Below are positions 1-4,650 of a stretch of 6,184 bases of DNA, one piece after another. The stretch is from Candidatus Saccharibacteria bacterium UBA3225 (lineage in GTDB: Bacteria > Patescibacteriota > Saccharimonadia > Saccharimonadales > Saccharimonadaceae). Under the pieces are notes generated by a model. That model was not told where the DNA came from and did not search any database. It saw only the letters and a list, made by a program, of their open reading frames with translations. The stretch lies in assembly GCA_002363515.1 (NCBI GenBank), contig DEVX01000074.1:1-6184 (forward strand), given 5' to 3'. Position numbers and translations under genes: made by a program. The first letter of the stretch is position 1. Every line of letters starts with the position of its first letter.

Positions 1-440
1 TTGAACTGTCAAAATATTATGCCGGGTTTTTCAGTTCATAAAGCCGGATCCCGGTCTTTTGCGACTGGATCTTCCAGTGAAGCTTGTTGATGTTATGCGC
101 AATCACAACAAGCACGCTCTCAGCCAGCGCATTCTCCATTCCCCTGTACAGGTACTGCCTGAACCCCATGTCTTCCTTGACAACGGCAAATGTCCCTTCA
201 GCCTGTATGCTGAGGTTCACCCTGAGCTGTGTACCGTAGTCGCCCAGGATCCGTTCAAGGTTCTCAGCCCTCTTTTCTTCCTTCGTCCTCGATACATAAA
301 GGACTTTGCTGCGTTCCGCCATCGGGGTCCTGCAGTTGTTCCCTTTAATGCATTTGTCTTTAAACGGACATCCGGAACATTCACTACATTTGTAGATCGT
401 TGAAACACTTACATATCCGCCAGCTGTTTTAGACTTCTTT
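1..440 (-). mobile_element. Right-hand remnant of an IS1182-family insertion sequence
   Basis: This stretch carries the C-terminal part of an IS1182-type transposase and the few bases after its stop codon. The left part of the element is missing: at about 436-446 the sequence switches to a serine recombinase reading the other way. The outer end (positions 1-16) is too short to identify a terminal inverted repeat, because the window starts there. The element is therefore a fragment, left by a deletion or joined by an assembly error. The exact inner edge is uncertain by several bases because both proteins read plausibly across the junction. Confidence 0.6.
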
Positions 441-463
441 GTCCCGCTGGCATGCTGCTTCAC
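17..463 (-). pseudogene. IS1182-family transposase, C-terminal fragment
   Basis: The 148-residue reading frame matches the C-terminal third of IS1182-type (DDE_Tnp_1_6) transposases, which cut and move their own insertion sequence and are usually around 450-550 residues. Visible marks are the cysteine cluster at residues 26, 29, 32 and 38 (YKCSECSGCPFKDKC), then the conserved region SIQAEGTFAVVKEDMGFRQ. Glu89 there is the likely third catalytic acid. The family tail HNINKLHWKIQ follows. The N-terminal part with the first two catalytic aspartates is absent. The apparent Met start and the first six or so residues (MKQHAS) are antisense to recombinase-derived DNA, so they are not transposase. 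No ribosome site precedes it. It cannot be active alone. Confidence 0.85.
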
Positions 464-1625
464 GGCATAATGAGTTCAATTGCAGAATTCTACTCGCAGA
501 ACTTAGCAACGGAAGTAAAAAAGGGAATGATGGAGAAAATCAAAAGCGGTGGCACCGTTGGCCGCGCTCCTATTGGATATCAGAACATTCGATATGTGGA
601 TGAAAGAGGAAGAGAAGAACGAACCGTCATAGTAGACCCCGAACGTGCCCCATTGGTTAAGCTTGCATTCGAAGAATATGCGACTGGTAACTGGACGGTC
701 GCGGATCTAGCTGACCATCTTGCTGCATGCGGCCTTAATACACGCTCAACTCCTAAAATCCCATCTCAGCCGGTCACTCTTAAGACTCTTCATAAAGTCT
801 TAGTCAATCCATATTATAAAGGTACCGTTAAATATAATGGCATCGAGTATGAAGGCACGCATGAAAAACTCGTAAGTACAGAAACATGGGACTTAGTACA
901 ATCGATACTGGCCTCAAGACTTAATGGAGAAAGGAGTCTTAAGCACCCTCACTTCTTAAAGGGGAGCGTATACTGCGCTTGCTGCGGCGAACGAATGATT
1001 ATCAGTAATGAAAAGAAAAAGAATGGCATTGTATATCCATACTTCGTATGTGGCGAACGCCATAGCAAAAGAAGTAAAGATTGTAAAAACCGTGCAGTTC
1101 TAATAGATGTCGTGGAAAAGGAAATTGAGCGTATCTACGATAAATATCAGCTACCAAGCGAAGTAAGAATCCTTCTCGAGGCAAAAAATCCAAGAAATAA
1201 TAGCTACCGAAAAGAAAAAATATGATACCGAGCTGAACGGCCTTAAGGGAGAAAAAGAAAAGCTGGAGAACAAACGCAAAAAACTTCTCGAAGCACATTA
1301 TAACGATGCAATTCCGCTAGATCTGCTTAAATCCGAGCAGCAAAAAATATCGAAAGCGTTTGCATGTATAGAGCATGATATAAAAAAGCACGACACAACA
1401 TTCGACCGCATTACTGATAATTTAAAAATGGCTCTAGATATTGTTGAGAACTGCGGAGAGGCATATCGTAATGCAACTGATTCCACAAAGAAATTAATGA
1501 ATCAGGCTATCTTTGTAAAATTTCACATAAACAATACTTCTGATGATGGGTTTAGTATAAAGGCAACTTTTCGAGCTCCATTTAATAACTTATTATCCCC
1601 CATACAAGATGATATTTTAAAATAA
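443..1625 (+). pseudogene. Large serine recombinase, N-terminally truncated and frameshifted
   Basis: Large serine recombinases integrate or excise phages and conjugative elements. Recombinase similarity begins at PAGMLLHGIMSSIAEFYS (443 onward), which is normally the end of the catalytic resolvase domain. About 140 N-terminal residues, including the nucleophilic serine, are missing. The ATG at 452 is an internal Met with no ribosome site. Numbering from it, the recombinase DNA-binding domain spans about residues 20-165 and a zinc ribbon has Cys175, Cys178, Cys200 and Cys211. The first frame stops at 1223-1225. The next frame is open from before 1185 to a TAA at 1623-1625 and encodes the family's coiled-coil tail (LEAHYNDAIPLDLLKSEQQ). 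Removing one A from the A6 run at 1183-1188 joins the frames as LLEAKIQEIIATEKKK. It is a dead gene unless either defect is a sequencing error. Confidence 0.88.
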
Positions 1626-1681
1626 ACAAAGCGATGCATAATCAGTCTAATGATTTAGAAAACATCCTAAATACGGTTAAA

Positions 1682-1712
1682 GGCCACATCCAAGAATTTC
1701 TTGAATGTGGCC
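1682..1712. terminator. Stem-loop downstream of the recombinase remnant
   Basis: Arms 1682-1696 (GGCCACATCCAAGAA) and 1698-1712 (TTCTTGAATGTGGCC) pair at 14 of 15 positions, with one C/A mismatch at 1690/1704. The structure lies about 55 bp after the recombinase stop. Neither strand has a clear run of T after it (CTTCAGCC on plus, TTTAACC on minus), so it is only a terminator-like hairpin. It may have ended the recombinase transcript or shield the downstream gene from readthrough. The open frame of 81 codons that covers it (1634-1879) has no ribosome site or recognisable motif and is not called. Confidence 0.4.
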
Positions 1713-1855
1713 CTTCAGCCTTAAACAATTCATCAAATATCGAAACTCACTCGAACAATGGATATTTTTTAGGCATAATAGTTCGAGTAAGGAACTTTTG
1801 GTGGGGCTTAATTAACCAGGTTTTAACAGCATACAAAGAGGATTTATATCAAAGA

Positions 1856-1876
1856 TGGTATAGTATTACAAAAGGA
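1856..1876 (+). promoter_or_regulatory. Extended -10 promoter and ribosome site for the S51 gene
   Basis: TGGTATAGT at 1856-1864 fits an extended -10 (TG, one base, TATAGT). No good -35 lies 17 bp upstream. A start near 1871 would leave a very short leader beginning with the ribosome site AAAGGA (1871-1876), 5 nt before the ATG at 1882. The spacing supports 1882 as the true start. The promoter itself is an inference from sequence. Confidence 0.45.
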
Positions 1877-1881
1877 TAAAA

Positions 1882-2532
1882 ATGAGATTATATCTAGCTA
1901 GCCATAATTTAGGTCCATATGCAAACGAATTGCTGAAATTAGTGGGAGAAGGCAGAAAAGCACTCTTTATTGAGAATGCACGAGATTACTATCCAGATGA
2001 GAAACGCGCAAATGATTTGCAAGAAAAACTAGCAATGCTATCTGAGCTTGGATTTGAAGTCGAGGAGCTGAACCTTCGTGATTATTTCGGCAAATCAGAT
2101 AAGTTGAGAGAATTTATAAATTCATATAAACCCGACTTAATATATGCAAGTGGTGGAAATGTATTCTTACTCGCGACCGCCTATCGCCTGAGTGGTTTTG
2201 ACGAAATTTTGCGAGAAGATCTTGCCAATGATAAATATGCATACGGTGGGTTTAGTGCAGGAACTATGGCTATTTGCAAAACAATAAGATTCTATGGGCA
2301 TGACCACCTTGTACCGGAACGCGTACCGGAGGTCTATGGAGTTAATGCAGTGTTGGATGGGGTTGGTCTCGTGGACTATCAATTAATTCCTCATGCAGAT
2401 GTACCAGAGCATCTTGAAACAACAAAAGAATATATTGAGCGCATCGAGGGGGCTGGTCTTAAAGCCTTACCGCTGAATCAGGAAGCAGTTATTGTTGTAA
2501 ATGGTAATAGCCAACGAATACTTGGTCAATAA
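1882..2532 (+). CDS. Peptidase S51 (dipeptidase E-like) family protein
   Basis: The 216-residue protein belongs to the S51 family, which includes peptidase E, an Asp-X dipeptidase with a Ser-His-Asp/Glu triad; many bacterial members have no proven substrate. The glycine motif YASGGN is at 88-93. The nucleophile elbow GFSAG places Ser125. IPHAD gives His171, and Asp141 in FYGHDH is the likely third member by position relative to Salmonella PepE. The length is close to the usual 210-230. There is no signal peptide, so it should act in the cytoplasm, trimming peptides or hydrolysing a small amide. The start at 1882 has AAAGGA 5 nt upstream. It stands alone, between mobile-element debris and a tRNA on the opposite strand. 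The substrate cannot be read from the sequence. Confidence 0.85.
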   Translation: MRLYLASHNLGPYANELLKLVGEGRKALFIENARDYYPDEKRANDLQEKLAMLSELGFEVEELNLRDYFGKSDKLREFINSYKPDLIYASGGNVFLLATAYRLSGFDEILREDLANDKYAYGGFSAGTMAICKTIRFYGHDHLVPERVPEVYGVNAVLDGVGLVDYQLIPHADVPEHLETTKEYIERIEGAGLKALPLNQEAVIVVNGNSQRILGQ

Positions 2533-2630
2533 CGGTTTATATAAAATCTAGACCAAATTGCTAGGGATTTAACCGACAAAATTATAGTAATAAATTATGG
2601 TTTTTGACGTGTTTTTGTTGCAATAATCGC

Positions 2631-2659
2631 ATAAAAATAGCCCTCTTTTGCTACGAGGG
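2631..2659 (-). terminator. Rho-independent terminator after tRNA-Ala
   Basis: On the minus strand CCCTC (2659-2655) and GAGGG (2645-2641) form a 5-bp stem with a 9-nt loop, followed by CTATTTTTAT. It lies about 56 nt beyond the CCA end of tRNA-Ala, a suitable place for the end of the tRNA precursor. The stem is short, so strength is uncertain. On the plus strand the same hairpin could weakly end the S51 transcript but lacks a T run. Confidence 0.5.
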
Positions 2660-2684
2660 ATTTAACAGGCATTTACAGATTACG

Positions 2685-2703
2685 AAATAGTTAAAAACTA
2701 TTT
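2685..2703. repeat. Perfect 8-bp stem-loop in the tRNA trailer
   Basis: AAATAGTT (2685-2692) and AACTATTT (2696-2703) are perfect inverted repeats separated by three bases. In the tRNA precursor the hairpin would start 11 nt after the encoded CCA end. It could guide or block 3' trimming. It is too AT-rich to be a convincing terminator on its own. Confidence 0.4.
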
Positions 2704-2714
2704 TATAACCCGAA

Positions 2715-2791
2715 TGGTGGAGCATAAGAGACTCGAACTCTTGACCTCCTGCTTGCAAAGCAGGCGCTCTAGCCAACTGAGCTAATGCCCC
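2715..2791 (-). tRNA. tRNA-Ala (anticodon UGC)
   Basis: The 77-nt sequence folds as a standard cloverleaf. The acceptor stem is GGGGCAT with ATGCTCC and includes the G3-U70 wobble pair, the identity element for alanyl-tRNA synthetase. The D-arm is GCTC-loop-GAGC. The anticodon stem is CCTGC/GCAGG with loop TTTGCAA, so the anticodon is TGC. The T-arm is AAGAG-TTCGAGT-CTCTT. The discriminator A and the CCA tail are encoded (CCA at 2717-2715). It delivers alanine to GCN codons. No rRNA or other intact tRNA gene is nearby. The upstream region on the same strand holds a promoter and an elaborate leader that duplicates and inverts its D-arm. Confidence 0.97.
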
Positions 2792-2832
2792 AAAACTGTA
2801 AAATATTCATTAATTCAGTTGGCTAGAGCGCC
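2763..2832. repeat. 25-bp inverted repeat: tRNA-Ala 5' half and its upstream inverted copy
   Basis: Positions 2763-2787 lie inside the tRNA (acceptor edge and D-arm). They match the reverse complement of 2808-2832 at 23 of 25 bases. The outer 18 bp are perfect: GGCGCTCTAGCCAACTGA at 2763-2780 against 2815-2832. At the RNA level one of the two differences is a G-U pair, leaving a single C/A mismatch. The arms are separated by 20 bp. In the precursor RNA the upstream copy could pair with and unfold the 5' half of the tRNA. Confidence 0.9.
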
Positions 2833-2894
2833 GATGGCGCGGTTTTTGATTCTACTCGGCGACAAGCGCCTCGTGCATCCAACTGAGCTAATGC
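2773..2894. repeat. 16-bp direct repeat of the tRNA-Ala D-arm region
   Basis: CCAACTGAGCTAATGC occurs at 2773-2788, inside the tRNA, and again at 2879-2894, upstream of it on the same strand. The second copy can also pair with the inverted copy at 2808-2822 (15 positions, one G-U pair, one mismatch). The repeat could be a decoy element in an RNA switch, the remains of a second tRNA gene, or an attachment-site scar. The sequence between 2822 and 2878 does not complete a second cloverleaf. Confidence 0.85.
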
Positions 2895-2898
2895 TCAT
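2815..2898 (-). CDS. Possible 27-residue leader peptide upstream of tRNA-Ala
   Basis: An ATG at 2898-2896 is preceded by GAGGGGG (2914-2908) with 9-nt spacing, a good ribosome site. It opens 27 codons ending at TGA 2817-2815. The peptide begins MSISSVG and ends NRAIGALAN. Its last seven residues include three alanines (codons 21, 24 and 26: GCC, GCT, GCC). The SSVG part is what a tRNA D-arm gives when translated, and the GALAN end is the inverted D-arm. The ORF could therefore be a chance product of tRNA-derived DNA. Against pure chance are the ribosome site, the stop sitting exactly at the edge of the perfect inverted repeat, and alanine codons ahead of an alanine tRNA. No homologue is known to me. 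Confidence 0.35.
   Translation of the reverse strand: MSISSVGCTRRLSPSRIKNRAIGALAN
2828..2847 (+). terminator. Possible weak plus-strand terminator inside the tRNA leader region
   Basis: On the plus strand GCGCC (2828-2832), a GAT loop and GGCGC (2836-2840) are followed by GG and five T residues (2843-2847). It could stop plus-strand readthrough from the S51 gene that would otherwise run antisense to the tRNA leader. The stem is only 5 bp, and the same bases have another role in the minus-strand leader. Confidence 0.3.
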
Positions 2899-2928
2899 AT
2901 TGTTAATCCCCCTCAATATAACAATAAA

Positions 2929-2954
2929 GGGATAAGCGGGGGGGCGCTTATCCC
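2929..2954 (-). promoter_or_regulatory. GC-rich hairpin with C6 loop at the predicted 5' end of the tRNA leader
   Basis: Perfect 10-bp arms (GGGATAAGCG 2929-2938 and CGCTTATCCC 2945-2954) enclose six bases that read CCCCCC on the minus strand. The stem starts at or next to the predicted transcription start, and UUUAUUGUUAU follows it. It looks like an intrinsic terminator, yet it sits too close to the promoter to be an ordinary one. A terminator for the upstream unknown gene, backing up the one at 3010-3049, is the plainer reading. Its loop is complementary to the GGGGG in the next hairpin's loop. Confidence 0.55.
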
Positions 2955-2960
2955 AACTTC

Positions 2961-2989
2961 ATAATAGCACATATTAATAAAATATACAA
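2961..2989 (-). promoter_or_regulatory. Sigma-70-type promoter for the tRNA-Ala leader
   Basis: On the minus strand TTGTAT (2989-2984) and TATTAT (2966-2961) are separated by exactly 17 bp. The -10 carries an upstream TG (TGCTATTAT), making it extended. The start is expected near 2954. This is the best promoter match in the window and lies about 160 bp upstream of the tRNA, with no terminator-like structure between them other than the 5' hairpin. Confidence 0.65.
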
Positions 2990-3009
2990 GTATTCTTTTC
3001 ATAAGCATT

Positions 3010-3049
3010 AAAAATCGCCCAGCCTCTCCATAATAGGAGCGCTGGGCGA
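3010..3049 (-). terminator. Strong Rho-independent terminator after the unknown acidic gene
   Basis: On the minus strand TCGCCCAGC (3049-3041) pairs with GCTGGGCGA (3023-3015). Inside, CTCC and GGAG close a hexaloop. The stem is followed directly by TTTTT (3014-3010). It lies 32 nt after the stop codon of the 3081-3857 gene and should end that transcript before the tRNA promoter. Confidence 0.85.
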
Positions 3050-3080
3050 GACCCTATACTACCCAATTCCATAAATACAA

Positions 3081-3857
3081 TTACAGATCACCCTGATCGA
3101 TACCGAGTAAAGCCAGCGCTTCGCCGGAATCTTCCATTTCCCAGCTTTCGTGCATAAAATCAGTCAGAACTGCATCACGTAAGGCTGCCATGCCGTCAAC
3201 GTCGGAAATCTTGACGTGGCCATATGCCGGCTCATAAATCATATAGCCAAAATCGTAGCATTCTATCTCGGAATTGGAAAACCAAATTTCGCCGTTCGCT
3301 TTCGCGAAATTCCAGTAAGCACCTTCGCCGGTCACATCGTACATAACATACAGATAATGCTCCCCGAGATGATCAAGAACCTTCTTCGTTAAACGTTCAT
3401 CTTCATTTAACGCCGAATATTCAAGCTCACATTCTTCGCCGATCATTTCTTTCACTTCATTTGCTACGCCGAACCAGAAGAATACGTCATTCAGGAATTC
3501 GCCGTACGTCTTTCCAAAGAATGACAGCATCTGCAGTAAACCTTCATCCTGAGGTGAAGCGATATCATCAAACAGGCTCCATTCCGTTGCAGAGTTGCAG
3601 CACAGATCATCGTAATAGAACTCTACGAAATCGATTACGATATCCGCGTAAAGCCCATCGACCAAGTCGACGTGTGCATAGGGAACCGCAACGAGCACCT
3701 CGTCGACTAATCCATCGCCATCCTCAATCGTGCGTTTACCTAACATCATGCCTTCGCCGGGCGTTACCGACCAGCATACACTGTAGTCACCATTCTCATA
3801 ACCGAATCCAAGTACGCCGCTTTCGTCAATTAATTGCTTGATTTTCTTACGCTTCAT
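3081..3857 (-). CDS. Hypothetical acidic protein, 258 residues
   Basis: I do not recognise this protein. It is strongly acidic, with many Asp and Glu spread over the whole length. It is rich in Tyr, Phe and Trp, and has no signal peptide, membrane segment or cysteine metal motif, so it is probably a soluble cytoplasmic protein. Only the N-terminus is basic (MKRKKIKQLIDES). A central segment at about residues 165-215 (ending in NSEIECYDFGYMIYEPAYG) looks like a folded alpha/beta domain. The start is well supported: AAAGGGGG (3873-3866) lies 8 nt before the ATG. It is a single-gene unit, closed by a strong terminator. Its coding sequence appears more GC-rich than the neighbouring genes, which may mean a different origin. 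An immunity or SMI1-like role is conceivable but not shown. Confidence 0.75.
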   Translation of the reverse strand: MKRKKIKQLIDESGVLGFGYENGDYSVCWSVTPGEGMMLGKRTIEDGDGLVDEVLVAVPYAHVDLVDGLYADIVIDFVEFYYDDLCCNSATEWSLFDDIASPQDEGLLQMLSFFGKTYGEFLNDVFFWFGVANEVKEMIGEECELEYSALNEDERLTKKVLDHLGEHYLYVMYDVTGEGAYWNFAKANGEIWFSNSEIECYDFGYMIYEPAYGHVKISDVDGMAALRDAVLTDFMHESWEMEDSGEALALLGIDQGDL

Positions 3858-3902
3858 AGCAAATACCCCCTTTCGAGTAATATAAAGATATAAAAGTACA
3901 AT

Positions 3903-3922
3903 GCCCTCTAATAGAGTCGGGC
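3903..3922 (-). terminator. Possible weak terminator after the hemolysin III gene
   Basis: GCCC (3903-3906) pairs with GGGC (3919-3922), with CTCT/AGAG pairs inside. On the minus strand it is followed by ATTGTACTTTT, so the T run comes several bases late. It begins 10 nt after the hemolysin III stop codon. The stretch between here and the unknown gene at 3857 must also hold that gene's promoter, which I could not place with confidence. Confidence 0.35.
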
Positions 3923-3932
3923 TTACTAAAAT

Positions 3933-4610
3933 TTATAACACATAAATTAAAACCATCAAACCATGAAATATGCTACCAACCACCACCATAATATGAAAGA
4001 CCGAATGCATATAACGCTTTTTTGTGCCAAGACCAAACATAATCGCACCAGCAGTATATGATATACCGCCACAGAATAACATTGCAATCGCCATCATTGG
4101 CAAAACCGACATCAATTGCGGTAAAGATAAAATAATACACCAACCTAAGGCAATATAGCAAAACATCGAAAAGGGCATGTATTTACTAATATCAATCGAG
4201 TTCAATACGATGCCAATTACCGAAACACCCCAAACAACACCAAAAATCGTCCATGCCAAAACCGGGTCAGCTTTCGCCAATGCGCAAACCGTAACTGGCG
4301 TATAAGTTCCAGCTATTAATAAAAAGACCGAGCAATGGTCTAAGATTTGCATCACTTTTTTACCTTTTACGCGCGGCGATAATCCATGATAAACTGCTGA
4401 CATCGTATAAAGCACAATCATACAAATACCAAAAACTATACCCGTTAGTACGCCAGCAGCCCCACTATGCGTTGCGCCTCTCACGATGCATAATATCAAA
4501 AGCACAATTCCGAAAGCGCCACCAACAATATGCGTCACCATATTAAAAATCTCTTCGCCTTTTGTGTAATTCGGCAATTTTCGGTCCGCGAGTTTTGTGC
4601 GTTTTTTCAT
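3933..4610 (-). CDS. Hemolysin III family (PAQR-type) membrane protein
   Basis: The 225-residue protein is the usual size for the hemolysin III/YqfA family, multi-pass membrane proteins related to eukaryotic PAQR receptors. The name comes from a Bacillus cereus pore-former; most bacterial members have no proven haemolytic role, and a zinc-dependent hydrolase activity on lipids is suspected for the superfamily. About seven hydrophobic helices follow a basic N-terminus. Superfamily marks are present: EIFNMVTHIVGG (20-31), SAVYH (Ser71, His75), DHCSVFLLIAGTYTPV (Asp91) and HSVFH (His202, His206). The His and Asp residues fit the superfamily metal site. No ribosome site precedes the ATG. Instead an extended -10 (TGCTACAAT) ends 7 nt before it, so the mRNA may be leaderless. 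It is divergent from the DUF362 gene across 40 bp. Confidence 0.9.
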   Translation of the reverse strand: MKKRTKLADRKLPNYTKGEEIFNMVTHIVGGAFGIVLLILCIVRGATHSGAAGVLTGIVFGICMIVLYTMSAVYHGLSPRVKGKKVMQILDHCSVFLLIAGTYTPVTVCALAKADPVLAWTIFGVVWGVSVIGIVLNSIDISKYMPFSMFCYIALGWCIILSLPQLMSVLPMMAIAMLFCGGISYTAGAIMFGLGTKKRYMHSVFHIMVVVGSIFHGLMVLIYVL

Positions 4611-4650
4611 AACAATTATTGTAGCACCTTGAGCATGCTAAAATATAAGT
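4611..4650. promoter_or_regulatory. Compact divergent promoter region, both genes possibly leaderless
   Basis: The 40-bp gap holds TGCTAAAAT on plus (4636-4644) and TGCTACAAT on minus (4626-4618). Each is an extended -10, and in each case the start codon follows about 7 nt later, where transcription should begin. Neither gene has a Shine-Dalgarno site. The gap also contains the palindromes ACAATTATTGT (4612-4622) and AGCATGCT (4632-4639), each overlapping one -10, which could be operators. No clear -35 was found on either side, as expected for extended -10 promoters. The two polymerases could hardly bind at once, so the genes may be expressed alternately. Confidence 0.6.

Larger units (their letters stand above)
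2792..2954 (-). ncRNA. Structured 5' leader of the tRNA-Ala precursor
   Basis: If transcription starts at the predicted +1 near 2954, the RNA before the tRNA is about 163 nt. In order it contains: a 10-bp hairpin with loop CCCCCC (2954-2929); a 7-bp hairpin (2925-2919 with 2905-2899) whose loop holds GAGGGGG; a 27-codon ORF (2898-2815); a copy of the tRNA D-arm (2894-2879); and an inverted copy (2832-2808) that can pair either with that upstream copy or, over a longer span, with the tRNA. Internal short hairpins include GCGCC-ATC-GGCGC near 2840-2828. The design resembles an attenuator, but this is inferred from sequence alone; it matches no RNA family I recognise. Confidence 0.45.

Noticed and set aside
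59..403. 114-codon frame on plus across the transposase fragment
   Set aside because: It is the opposite-strand shadow of the transposase, whose cysteine cluster and SIQAEG motif are clear.
1183..1188. Programmed ribosomal frameshift in the recombinase
   Set aside because: The A6 run would need a +1 shift, there is no stimulatory structure or internal ribosome site nearby, and the gene has also lost its catalytic domain.
1634..1879. 81-codon open frame on plus between the recombinase remnant and the S51 gene
   Set aside because: It has no ribosome site, no recognisable motif and odd composition, and it contains the stem-loop at 1682-1712 and the S51 promoter. It is more likely open by chance.
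2815..2896. A second complete tRNA gene upstream of tRNA-Ala
   Set aside because: Only the acceptor edge and the first half of the D-arm (2894-2879) match. No anticodon stem with a 7-nt loop, T-arm or matching 3' acceptor strand can be formed.
3461..3841. 126-codon Arg/His/Ser-rich frame on plus
   Set aside because: It is antisense to the acidic 3081-3857 gene. Acidic codons read backwards give such Arg/Ser-rich shadows, and it has no ribosome site of its own.
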